Origin: Thermoplasmata archaeon
GTDB lineage: Archaea > Thermoplasmatota > Thermoplasmata > RBG-16-68-12
Reading direction: 5' to 3'
Length of the DNA: 5,674 bases
Assembly: GCA_013329855.1 (NCBI GenBank)
Contig: DUJI01000125.1
Coordinates: 1-5,674 of the forward strand
The translations under genes were made by a program, and so were the position numbers. Shown piece by piece: positions 1 through 5,408 of this stretch (position 1 is its first letter; every line of letters begins with the position of its first letter). The notes beneath the pieces are model-generated. The model was not told the origin of the DNA. It saw only the letters and a program-made list of their open reading frames with translations, and made no database searches.

Positions 1-337
1 ACCCCGGATGGACCACCGCGCCGCGATCGTTGCAGAGGACGTTGTTGCCGACCGCGTTGAGGCGGTGGGGCAGCGGATAGACGGGATCCCCGATGGCCTC
101 GACCTCGCCCTCCTCGACGAAGGGGGACGTCAGCACCCCGTTCGAGTTCATCGCGACGAGGCTGCCGAGGACGGACGAATGGGCAACGCTGGTCTGCACG
201 GCCCGGGTCCCCAAGGCCTCCGCGATGTACTTCACGGCCGGCTTCGGAACGGAGGACTCGAGGAGGAGGAGGTCCTCGTTGGCGGCGCAGAAGACTCCGA
301 GGTAGGGATTGCCGTTGACCTCAAGGCGGCGCAGCAA
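1..337 (-). CDS. eif6: Translation initiation factor aIF6, N-terminal part (truncated by window edge)
   Basis: aIF6/eIF6 is the anti-association factor that binds the large ribosomal subunit and keeps it from joining the small subunit until it is mature. The visible 112 residues begin LRRLEVNGNPYLGVF, continue through a conserved hydrophobic stretch (LVAMNSNGVLTSP) and end in the family's NAVGNNVLCNDRGAVVHPG region. Families of this type are about 220 residues long, so about half is missing past position 1. The start chosen is TTG at 337-335. No ATG is available, because the only in-frame codons between it and the L31e stop (349-347) are GGG, AGC and TTA. A GAGGG element at 348-344 sits 6-7 bases ahead. 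It is the last visible gene of the S19e operon, 9 bp after L31e, in the conserved archaeal order L39e-L31e-aIF6. The family call is firm; the TTG start is likely. Confidence 0.93.
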   Translation of the reverse strand, partial: MLRRLEVNGNPYLGVFCAANEDLLLLESSVPKPAVKYIAEALGTRAVQTSVAHSSVLGSLVAMNSNGVLTSPFVEEGEVEAIGDPVYPLPHRLNAVGNNVLCNDRGAVVHPG

Positions 338-346
338 TAAGCTCCC

Positions 347-610
347 TCAGTCCTCCGGCAGGGAGACGACCGCGGACCCATCCTCGAACTTGATGGCCTT
401 CACGCGCACGGACCGCGGCGGGTGCTCGCGCCCGCGGGACCAGATGTACTCGTTCAGGACGTCGTCGATGAAGATCCGGTCCGGCTTGAGGTGCTGCTTG
501 ACGTACTGCCGGATCGCCTTGATCGCGCGGGGCGCGCGGTCCGTCCGGGAGGCCGCCCAGGCCGCGCGGAGGGGGACGACCAGGATGCGCTCCTCTTCCT
601 CACCGGCCAT
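347..610 (-). CDS. rpl31e: Large ribosomal subunit protein L31e (eL31)
   Basis: An 87-residue protein of the 60S/50S archaeal ribosome, located near the peptide exit tunnel. It shows the family pattern in order: an ERI-x-VPLR beta strand near residues 7-14, a basic RAPRAIKAIR helix, then FIDDVLNEYIWSRGREHPP, the most characteristic L31e segment, and a final RVKAIKFEDG strand. Length matches the family (about 85-95). The start ATG (610-608) lies 4 bp after the L39e stop. An AAGG at 623-620 followed by CGTGATCGC gives a Shine-Dalgarno-like sequence with 9-nt spacing inside the end of L39e. The stop TGA (349-347) is followed, in the same frame, by the aIF6 TTG start 9 bp later. Co-transcription with the neighbouring ribosomal genes is inferred from the spacing. 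Confidence 0.96.
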   Translation of the reverse strand: MAGEEEERILVVPLRAAWAASRTDRAPRAIKAIRQYVKQHLKPDRIFIDDVLNEYIWSRGREHPPRSVRVKAIKFEDGSAVVSLPED

Positions 611-614
611 GCGA

Positions 615-770
615 TCACGCCTTCAGCTTGTTCCGGCGCCAGCTGCGCTTCTTCGGGTGCCGCAGGAACTCTCGCTTGGTCCGCTGCATGACCCACGCGG
701 GCACGCGCCGGTTCGACTTGACGGCCCGCAGGAGGCGCAGCTTCTTCGCGTACGGCTTGTTCTTCGCCAT
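615..770 (-). CDS. rpl39e: Large ribosomal subunit protein L39e (eL39)
   Basis: A very small, highly basic ribosomal protein of 51 residues that lines the polypeptide exit tunnel in archaea and eukaryotes. The sequence starts [20 protein letters not shown], followed by [14 protein letters not shown] and a basic tail with [12 protein letters not shown]. The RR-x-PAWV and late R-x-W-R-R motifs are diagnostic for L39e, and 51 residues is the standard archaeal length. The gene is easy to miss because of its size. The ATG at 770-768 is 2 bp downstream of the PDCD5 stop. A GAGAGG sequence at 784-779, within the PDCD5 3' end, gives an 8-nt Shine-Dalgarno spacing. The stop TGA is at 617-615, 4 bp before L31e. 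Confidence 0.95.
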   Translation of the reverse strand: MAKNKPYAKKLRLLRAVKSNRRVPAWVMQRTKREFLRHPKKRSWRRNKLKA

Positions 771-772
771 GG

Positions 773-1108
773 TCAACGCCTCTCGATCTTGATGTCGCGC
801 TTTCGGGGCATCACGCGCTCCAGGATCTGCTTCAGGGTCGCGTCGTCGATGGCCCGTTGCACCCTGCCGCTCTGGGCGAGGGCGATGAGCTGGTTCTCGA
901 TGCTGTCCGCCAGGTCGGGATAGGCGAGCTCGATCCGCCCGAGCCGTTCCCGCGCCTCGGGCGTGAGGATCTGGCGGAGGACGGTCTGCCTCTGGGCCTG
1001 CTGCTGCTCCCGCATCTGCTGCTGGGCGACGGCCTGGTCCTGCGCGTTCTGGAGCTCCATCAGCTTCCGCCGCCGGATCGCGTCGAGCTCCTCGTCATCC
1101 ATGGCCAT
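773..1108 (-). CDS. PDCD5-family DNA-binding protein (TFAR19-related)
   Basis: A 111-residue member of the PDCD5/TFAR19 family: small, three-helix-bundle, nucleic-acid-binding proteins whose archaeal role is not settled. The N-terminal helix reads [17 protein letters not shown] (residues 4-20) and is followed by a glutamine-rich stretch (residues 24-41). The family core is [38 protein letters not shown] (residues about 46-83), followed by [13 protein letters not shown]. The typical basic C-terminal tail is [12 protein letters not shown] chose the ATG at 1108, which has GGAGG at 1124-1120 with an 11-nt spacer; a second ATG two codons in (1102) would have 17 nt. The gene lies 4 bp after the S19e stop and 2 bp before L39e. 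The S19e-PDCD5-L39e-L31e-aIF6 order is common in euryarchaea, which suggests a link to ribosome production. Confidence 0.94.
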   Translation of the reverse strand: MAMDDEELDAIRRRKLMELQNAQDQAVAQQQMREQQQAQRQTVLRQILTPEARERLGRIELAYPDLADSIENQLIALAQSGRVQRAIDDATLKQILERVMPRKRDIKIERR

Positions 1109-1112
1109 GGGG

Positions 1113-1577
1113 CTAGGATCCTCCGGTGTACTTCGTGAGCTCGGGGTTGGACTTGGCCATCTCCAGGAGGATGCCGTGGGACAGGTTGTCCAGGAGCTTG
1201 CGGCCCGCCGGGGTGATCGTGCGGCCCTTCTTCTCCAGCTTGGAGAGGTATCCGAGGGACTCGAGCTGCTGCATGGCCTCGCGGGCGATGGAGCGCGACC
1301 CGCGTCGCGGGTGGTAGGGGGCGGAGCCGTCGTCTCGGCGGCCGCCGAACTCCGCGGCGAGGTGGCTGGAGCCGATGGGGCCCTGGACGTACACCTTGCG
1401 GAGGACCGCGGCGACCCGGCGGTACCACCAGTCCGGCTGCACGGGCGCCTTCTCGGTCTGGACCCCCGTGCGGGCGAACTTGGCCCATTCCGGAGGCTTG
1501 ATCCTGCCCTCGGCCTGGAGCTGCTCCTTGAGCTTCTCGATCAGGAGGCCGGGGGGCACATCGTACACCGTGGTCAT
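1113..1577 (-). CDS. rps19e: Small ribosomal subunit protein S19e (eS19)
   Basis: A 154-residue winged-helix-like ribosomal protein of the small-subunit head, known in eukaryotes for a role in 18S rRNA maturation. Family landmarks in order: VYDVPPGLLIEKL (residues 4-16), IKPPEWAKFARTGVQTEKAP (26-45), the signature QPDWWYRRVAAVLRKVYVQGPIG (47-69), FGGRRDDG (77-84), SIAREAMQQLESLGYL (96-111), GRTITPAGRKLLDNL (118-132), and the terminal PELTKY typical of archaeal S19e. The start is ATG 1577. An ATG ten codons upstream (1607) would add residues not found in the family and would place the start inside the TATA-like box. No Shine-Dalgarno sequence precedes 1577, and an ATTTATG box centred about 31 bp upstream suggests a leaderless or very short-leader transcript. 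It is the first gene of the ribosomal operon. Confidence 0.95.
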   Translation of the reverse strand: MTTVYDVPPGLLIEKLKEQLQAEGRIKPPEWAKFARTGVQTEKAPVQPDWWYRRVAAVLRKVYVQGPIGSSHLAAEFGGRRDDGSAPYHPRRGSRSIAREAMQQLESLGYLSKLEKKGRTITPAGRKLLDNLSHGILLEMAKSNPELTKYTGGS

Positions 1578-1599
1578 GGTGAACACTACTGCGAAGTGC

Positions 1600-1630
1600 G
1601 CCTTCATAAATCAAGGTCGTATATGAAGGC
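1600..1630. repeat. Perfect 9-bp inverted repeat over the S19e operon promoter (candidate operator)
   Basis: GCCTTCATA (1600-1608) is mirrored exactly by TATGAAGGC (1622-1630), with a 13-bp spacer. The half-site centres are 22 bp apart, about two helical turns, so both would face the same side of the DNA, as expected for a dimeric winged-helix regulator. The left arm overlaps the proximal TATA-like box and the right arm the distal one. A bound protein would therefore compete with TBP. The function is inferred. Confidence 0.5.
1605..1611 (-). promoter_or_regulatory. TATA-like box of the S19e operon
   Basis: The minus strand reads ATTTATG here, centred about 31 bp from the S19e ATG. Archaeal TATA centres usually lie 26-27 bp ahead of the transcription start, so transcription would begin about 1-5 nt before the ATG. 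A second TATA-like sequence (CATATAC, 1625-1619) lies 14 bp further upstream and is an alternative. Both fall within the inverted repeat at 1600-1630. The placement rests on sequence only. Confidence 0.55.
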
Positions 1631-1681
1631 TTGCGTGCGCAGGGAGCGTTCCTAATGGAGACGGGACGGTCCACGCCCCTC

Positions 1682-2176
1682 CTAGGTGTCCAACTTCTTC
1701 CGCGGCCAATCAGCCAGCCGCAGCCGCATCTCGTTGCCTTCCGTGAAGCCCTCGCGGAGGTACATGGGCCTCCCGAGCGTGGATCCGTGCAACAGCAACG
1801 TAGTGTAGCCGCGTGCCTTGGACCACCGAATCGCCTCCCGGGTGATCCGGGTCGCGTGGCCCTGGCCGCGGTGGGGCTTCTCCGTGTACGTGGACATGAG
1901 GTAGGGAGAGACGGTCCCCTTCCAAGTCGGGCGCGGCTGGGACGGCATGAGCCAGATGCAGCCGCTGGCCACGGGCTCGCCGCGGACCGTCTCCAGGATG
2001 AACCCGACCATCTCCCTCGCCTTCATTCGCTCTCGGGCCCATCGGCGATACGCGCGGTCCGCGGCGTCCATCCCTCGCGAGGGCGCCTCGAGGATCTCCA
2101 CCCACATCCTGCGGCGGTGGCGTACGAGCAGGTCGAGGTCGTCCAGCGTGGCGCGTCGGAGTCGGGTTCGGGCCAT
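1682..2176 (-). CDS. GNAT-family N-acetyltransferase
   Basis: A 164-residue Gcn5-related acetyltransferase, expected to transfer an acetyl group from acetyl-CoA to an amine; the substrate cannot be read from the sequence. The N-terminus RLRRATLDDLDLLVRHRRRMW (residues 5-25) is the usual first strand and helix. Acetyl-CoA-binding motif A is R-G-Q-G-H-A (residues 103-108), matching R-x-x-G-x-A, and motif B is GRPMYLREGF (135-144), followed by a final EMRLRL strand. The start chosen is ATG 2176. It gives the standard MARTRLRRAT opening and has an AT-rich AAACTA box centred about 31 bp upstream. The ATG at 2203 would add nine atypical residues and overlap that box. The gene precedes the ribosomal operon in the same direction with 104 bp between, and is divergent from UbiX. 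The family is sure; the substrate is unknown. Confidence 0.88.
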   Translation of the reverse strand: MARTRLRRATLDDLDLLVRHRRRMWVEILEAPSRGMDAADRAYRRWARERMKAREMVGFILETVRGEPVASGCIWLMPSQPRPTWKGTVSPYLMSTYTEKPHRGQGHATRITREAIRWSKARGYTTLLLHGSTLGRPMYLREGFTEGNEMRLRLADWPRKKLDT

Positions 2177-2204
2177 CGCGTGGGCCAGGCCAGGTCCCGC
2201 CATG

Positions 2205-2210
2205 TAGTTT
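2205..2210 (-). promoter_or_regulatory. Weak TATA-like box for the GNAT gene
   Basis: AAACTA on the minus strand is the only AT-rich hexamer ahead of the GNAT gene. It is centred about 31 bp from ATG 2176, the same distance seen ahead of S19e and the DUF835 gene. This suggests a leaderless transcript and supports the shorter start. The match to a consensus TATA box is weak. Confidence 0.35.
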
Positions 2211-2276
2211 GCCCGGAGCGCGGTCGCGGGACCGGCGCTCGCAACGTTCTTGTACGGGCCGAGCGTCCTTCCGCCC

Positions 2277-2281
2277 GAGGT
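2277..2281 (+). promoter_or_regulatory. Ribosome binding site deciding the ubiX GTG start
   Basis: GAGGT lies 8 nt ahead of the GTG at 2290. The start it marks gives a protein opening with the family's first strand, QILVGVSGASG. The alternative ATG at 2209 would add 27 arginine-rich residues that no UbiX has. An AT-richer patch at 2247-2255 is the only candidate promoter element upstream, and it is weak. Confidence 0.55.
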
Positions 2282-2289
2282 CGGCGCGG

Positions 2290-2853
2290 GTGCAGATTCT
2301 GGTCGGCGTGAGCGGGGCCTCGGGCATGGCCTATGCGCGCAGGCTGATCGAGGTCCTCGGGAAGCGGACCGACGTCATCCTGTCACGGGACGCGGAGGCC
2401 GTGGTCAAGTTCGAGACCGGACTGACGGCCCAGGAGTTCGCGCGGGGCGCGCGCCGCGTCTTCCGCGGGGACGACCTCGCCGCGGCGCCCGCGTCGGGCA
2501 GCCATCGCTTCGACGCCCTGGTCATCGTGCCCTGCAGCGGGACCACGGTGGCCAAGATCGCCTCCGGCCTCGCGGACAACCTGGTGACCCGGGCCGCGGC
2601 CGTGGCACTCAAGGAGCACAGGACGCTCATCCTCGTCCCTCGGGAGACGCCCGTCAGCGCCATCGCGCTGGAGAATCTGCTCAAGCTCGCGCGCCTGGGC
2701 GTCGTCGTGCTCCCGGCCTCTCCCGGGTTCTACGGCAAGCCGGCGGAGGTCTCCGACCTGGTGGACTTCGTGGTCGCTCGGATCCTGGACCACCTGGGCA
2801 TCGAGCACGAGCTCGGTCCGCGGTGGGATGGCCCGCCCGAGGGCGACTCATAG
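2290..2853 (+). CDS. ubiX: Flavin prenyltransferase UbiX
   Basis: UbiX attaches a dimethylallyl group to reduced FMN to make prenylated FMN, the cofactor of UbiD-type decarboxylases. In archaea this can serve quinone synthesis or, in many lineages, the anhydromevalonate-phosphate decarboxylase of the modified mevalonate pathway. The 187-residue protein has the usual length. The N-terminal flavin loop is GVSGASG (residues 6-12). PCSGTTVAKIASGLADNL spans 81-98, and LKEHRTLILVPRETP spans 107-121 and includes the conserved Lys108, Arg118 and Glu119. FYGKP spans 147-151 with Tyr148, and VVARILDHLGI spans 161-171 with Arg164. Usual family residues differ at three places: PCSM is PCSG, RAAD is RAAA, and the HLEN motif is ALEN. 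The start is GTG, supported by GAGGT 8 nt upstream. The stop overlaps the convergent DUF835 gene by 6 bp. No UbiD gene lies in the window. Confidence 0.92.
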   Translation: MQILVGVSGASGMAYARRLIEVLGKRTDVILSRDAEAVVKFETGLTAQEFARGARRVFRGDDLAAAPASGSHRFDALVIVPCSGTTVAKIASGLADNLVTRAAAVALKEHRTLILVPRETPVSAIALENLLKLARLGVVVLPASPGFYGKPAEVSDLVDFVVARILDHLGIEHELGPRWDGPPEGDS

Positions 2854-5298
2854 CCGAGCGGACAGGTCCAAGACCTCGTCGAACTCCGCGGCGAGCCGGT
2901 CGATCTCGGTCTCCGCGAGGACGCCGGGTCCGACGCGGCCGATCACCGTGATCTGGTGGACGAAGGCCATGTCGTTCGCCTTCCGGAGGAAGCGGACCAC
3001 GTCTCCCATGGAGGAGACGGAGACGAGCTGGTCCAGGCCGTCGTACAGGAGCACGCCCGCCTTGCCCTCGCGGGCCAGGGGGAGGATGGCCTTGAGGCCG
3101 ACCGGATCGAGCTTGCGCGGGTCCACGGCCCCCGCGGCCTGCGCGGACACCTGGACGACCTGCGCGCCCTTGAGGCCGAACTCGAGCCGCAACCGGTCCG
3201 GCGCTGCGGGCGTGATCACGAGGGCCGGCTTCCCTCCCTTGCAGAGGTCCGCCAGCCAGTGGAAGGCGATCGCGGGGTTGCTCGCCACGAGGAGGTAGCG
3301 TTTGCCCGCGTCCAGGCTCCGCAGGCTGCCGCCGCAGGAGGCGCACGTCAGGGTCCGCGGGTCCGCGCCCTCGGGGACGGTCTGGACCTCGCCGCACGAG
3401 GAGCAGCGCATGGACATGGAGCGCTTCTCGCCCACGCGGTCGATCCCCGCGATGGGCTTGCGGCAGTTCGGGCAGCGCATGAGGCCCGCGGCGCAGCTCA
3501 TGTGGTAGAACGCGCCGCAGGAGCAGGCGTACGTCTGCTCGCCCTCGTGGATCGTGCGGAGGCAGTGCGTGCAGTGGACGACGGCCGGGGCCTCCTCGAC
3601 CTCCTCGGCGACCTCGGGTCCGGCCTCCACATCCCCGTCCGCGGGCTGGATCGCGGGACCCGGGGGCGGGGCCTCCTCGAGCCGCTGCCGGTAGTAGGCG
3701 CGAGTCCCGAGGCCCAAGGTGAGGGACGCGGCCAAGGCGACGAAGAAGTACGCCGGGCCGTTGAAGTAGACCCGGAGGCCGACCACGAAGAAGGCCGTCG
3801 GTACGAAGTAGAACAGGATGAGGAGGAGGATCGCGATCCGCCCGAGCCAGTGGAGCCACTTGGCCTTGTGGACGGCGGGGCGGTACACGCTGGGATGGGC
3901 CTCGCGGTACCGGTCGTACGCGGAGTCCTGGAGGCGGGAGATGACGTAGGCCGCCACGACGAGGACCACGAAAAGGACCTGGGGGTTCTCCATGGCGTTG
4001 AACGCCTCGTAGCGGACCGCGTCCGGCGACGGCGAGGCCGTGTCGAAGCGGTCCGAGTAGAACAGGATCTCACCGCCCGGCGTCCGGATCAGCGTGGGGT
4101 TCCCCGAGGGGACCTGGAAGTTGGAGAAGCTCAGGAGGCCGATGAGGTAGTGCGCATCGGATTCCACGATGGGACCCGCGTACGAGGCGGGCGCATGGAT
4201 CGTGAAGCCGCCCACGAAGAACCCCGGGGCGGTTCCCGCGCCGTCCGAGGTGAACTGGAGCCGGAGCCGGACCTTCTGGCCCAGGTAGGCGGACAGGTTC
4301 AGGCTCACCGGGCGCCACGTCCCGGGCGCCGTGTTCTGGCCCAAGGAGAACGTGCCGCTGGCCACGGTCGTCCACGTGAGGTTGGCCGCCTCGGTTGCGA
4401 CCTGGACGCGGACGACGTCCCCGGAGTCCGCGACCTGGCCCGTGTAGTTGAACGTGACCCACGCGGAGGACGCGAACCGCAGGTCGAGCCACGTACCCGC
4501 CGCTCCCAGAGCGGAATCCATGACGGTGGCCGCGCTCAGGTTCGCGCCGTTGTCGTAGCGGCAGGAGGCGTTCGTGCCGAGGCTGCACGAGGTCGTGTTT
4601 CCCGCCCAGAGCGCCGGATGGGAGGGATCGTAGAAGACGACGTGCCATCCCGGGGCGCCCGTCGCGGCGGGGACGACGGGCCGTGAGCCCGCCTGCGCTG
4701 CGAGGACGGAGAAGACGCGGAACAGGGCCTGGGCGTATGCCTCCGTGGTCAGGGGCATGGTCACGTCCGCCGTGTTCGTGGCGCCGTTGAACAGGAACTC
4801 GATCTGGAGATCCGCCGCGGAGTTCGCATCCATGCCCACGATCCCGGACGTGCTCCGGTTGAACCCGTTCACGAGGTCCTTCTCCAGGAGGGTGGACCGG
4901 TCGAGGAGGAAGTAGCCCACCTGGGTGCCGCCCACGGTGGAGCCGGGGTACGTGGCTTCCAGGATGCTTTCCGCGTCGTTCGTGAAGGCCTGCCCTTCGG
5001 GCACCTGGATGATCCCGTCGTGGTTCCCCGAGGTGGCCTGCCCCCCGAAGAGGAATCCCTGCGGGACGCGCGGGTACTCGTCGTAGAGGTGCACGATGTC
5101 CGCCCGCAGGGTCCGTGCGGCGTCCCCGGTCAGCGTCCACGTGACGTGGCCGCCCCCGTTCAGGTTGGTGGTCCCGAAGAGCTCGTAGTCCGAGCTTACG
5201 GTCATACCGCTCCCCTGGCCGAGGGCGGGGGAGACGAGGGCCCAGAAGACGAGGAGAGCGAGGACCATCGTGAGGAACGCGGGCTTCGGAGAGCGCAT
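2848..5298 (-). CDS. Membrane receptor-like protein: ectodomain, three TM helices, RING-like zinc module, zinc ribbon, DUF835
   Basis: An 816-residue protein of unknown function. Residues 1-27 are a signal peptide (hydrophobic 9-22, ALG before Q28). The ectodomain, about 28-438, has an unrecognised N-terminal part. It also has a beta-sandwich at about 215-370 resembling the MAM-like domain of InhA peptidases (late TSDGAG, PGFFVGGF). It carries seven N-x-S/T sequons and only two cysteines (238, 246), probably a disulfide. Transmembrane helices lie at about 439-457, 487-508 and 514-532; the basic 458-486 loop places the C-terminus in the cytosol. An acidic, proline-rich linker follows. Next come C576, C579, C592, C594, H599, C602, C609 and C612, a C4HC3 cross-brace pattern, then a ribbon with C632, C635, C652 and C655. 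DUF835 fills about 666-812. ATG 5298 is chosen because it directly begins the signal peptide; a TTTATC box lies about 30 bp upstream. It is divergent from a TrmB regulator. A receptor or adaptor role is inferred. Confidence 0.9.
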   Translation of the reverse strand: MRSPKPAFLTMVLALLVFWALVSPALGQGSGMTVSSDYELFGTTNLNGGGHVTWTLTGDAARTLRADIVHLYDEYPRVPQGFLFGGQATSGNHDGIIQVPEGQAFTNDAESILEATYPGSTVGGTQVGYFLLDRSTLLEKDLVNGFNRSTSGIVGMDANSAADLQIEFLFNGATNTADVTMPLTTEAYAQALFRVFSVLAAQAGSRPVVPAATGAPGWHVVFYDPSHPALWAGNTTSCSLGTNASCRYDNGANLSAATVMDSALGAAGTWLDLRFASSAWVTFNYTGQVADSGDVVRVQVATEAANLTWTTVASGTFSLGQNTAPGTWRPVSLNLSAYLGQKVRLRLQFTSDGAGTAPGFFVGGFTIHAPASYAGPIVESDAHYLIGLLSFSNFQVPSGNPTLIRTPGGEILFYSDRFDTASPSPDAVRYEAFNAMENPQVLFVVLVVAAYVISRLQDSAYDRYREAHPSVYRPAVHKAKWLHWLGRIAILLLILFYFVPTAFFVVGLRVYFNGPAYFFVALAASLTLGLGTRAYYRQRLEEAPPPGPAIQPADGDVEAGPEVAEEVEEAPAVVHCTHCLRTIHEGEQTYACSCGAFYHMSCAAGLMRCPNCRKPIAGIDRVGEKRSMSMRCSSCGEVQTVPEGADPRTLTCASCGGSLRSLDAGKRYLLVASNPAIAFHWLADLCKGGKPALVITPAAPDRLRLEFGLKGAQVVQVSAQAAGAVDPRKLDPVGLKAILPLAREGKAGVLLYDGLDQLVSVSSMGDVVRFLRKANDMAFVHQITVIGRVGPGVLAETEIDRLAAEFDEVLDLSARL

Positions 5299-5325
5299 CC
5301 TTCCGCGTGGAAGAGGTACCCGGTG

Positions 5326-5331
5326 GATAAA
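5326..5331 (-). promoter_or_regulatory. TATA-like box of the DUF835 receptor gene
   Basis: The minus strand reads AAGGG followed by TTTATC, centred about 30 bp from the ATG at 5298. This predicts a transcript starting within a few bases of the start codon. The GGAAGG directly touching the ATG has no spacing and is unlikely to act as a Shine-Dalgarno site, which fits a leaderless or near-leaderless message. AAGGG could be the BRE-side flank. Confidence 0.55.
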
Positions 5332-5378
5332 CCCTTCTGTGGGAGCGTACGGACCCGACGCCTCCCGAGAAAAGGGTT
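5330..5378. repeat. Mirrored AAGGGTT elements in the divergent promoter region
   Basis: AACCCTT (5330-5336) is mirrored by AAGGGTT (5372-5378) around a dyad at 5354. Inside it, GGGAG (5341-5345) is mirrored by CTCCC (5362-5366) around 5353.5. Each AAGGGTT copy overlaps the TATA-like box of the gene it faces. They may simply be two BRE/TATA promoters in opposite orientation, or a shared operator. The two nested dyads differ by half a base, so they are not one continuous palindrome. Confidence 0.4.
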
Positions 5379-5382
5379 AAAC
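5377..5382 (+). promoter_or_regulatory. TATA-like box of the TrmB-family gene
   Basis: TTAAAC preceded by AAAAGGG, centred about 27 bp before the GTG at 5406 and 30 bp before the ATG at 5409. This spacing fits transcription starting at or next to the start codon. No Shine-Dalgarno sequence is visible between the box and the start. Confidence 0.5.
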
Positions 5383-5408
5383 GGCGGCCCCGATATCCAC
5401 GCCCCGTG

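Noticed and set aside
1578..1607. A 10-residue N-terminal extension of S19e from ATG 1607
   Set aside because: Archaeal S19e begins at the VYDVP segment. The upstream ATG is part of the TATA-like box, so it is unlikely to be transcribed.
963..1655. A 230-codon plus-strand frame antisense to S19e and PDCD5
   Set aside because: Both minus-strand genes are firmly identified over this stretch and the plus-strand product resembles nothing known.
2209..2289. A 27-residue N-terminal extension of UbiX
   Set aside because: It is Arg-rich, unlike any UbiX, while GTG 2290 has a well-spaced GAGGT and begins exactly at the first strand of the fold.
2681..3859. A 392-codon minus-strand frame overlapping the receptor's cytosolic part
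   Set aside because: The product is dominated by Arg, Pro and Gly and has no family motif. It is a frame shadow of the zinc-module and DUF835 coding sequence and also runs antisense into ubiX.
2956..4686. A 576-codon open frame on the plus strand opposite the receptor gene
   Set aside because: It is low-complexity, rich in Arg/Gly/Glu/Val with no recognisable domain. It lies fully antisense to a gene with a signal peptide, TM helices, zinc ligands and DUF835. Long antisense frames are expected in GC-rich DNA with G/C third positions.
5300..5313. A 5-bp hairpin CTTCC-N4-GGAAG ahead of the receptor start
   Set aside because: Five base pairs in GC-rich DNA is expected by chance, and the predicted transcript starts inside or after it.
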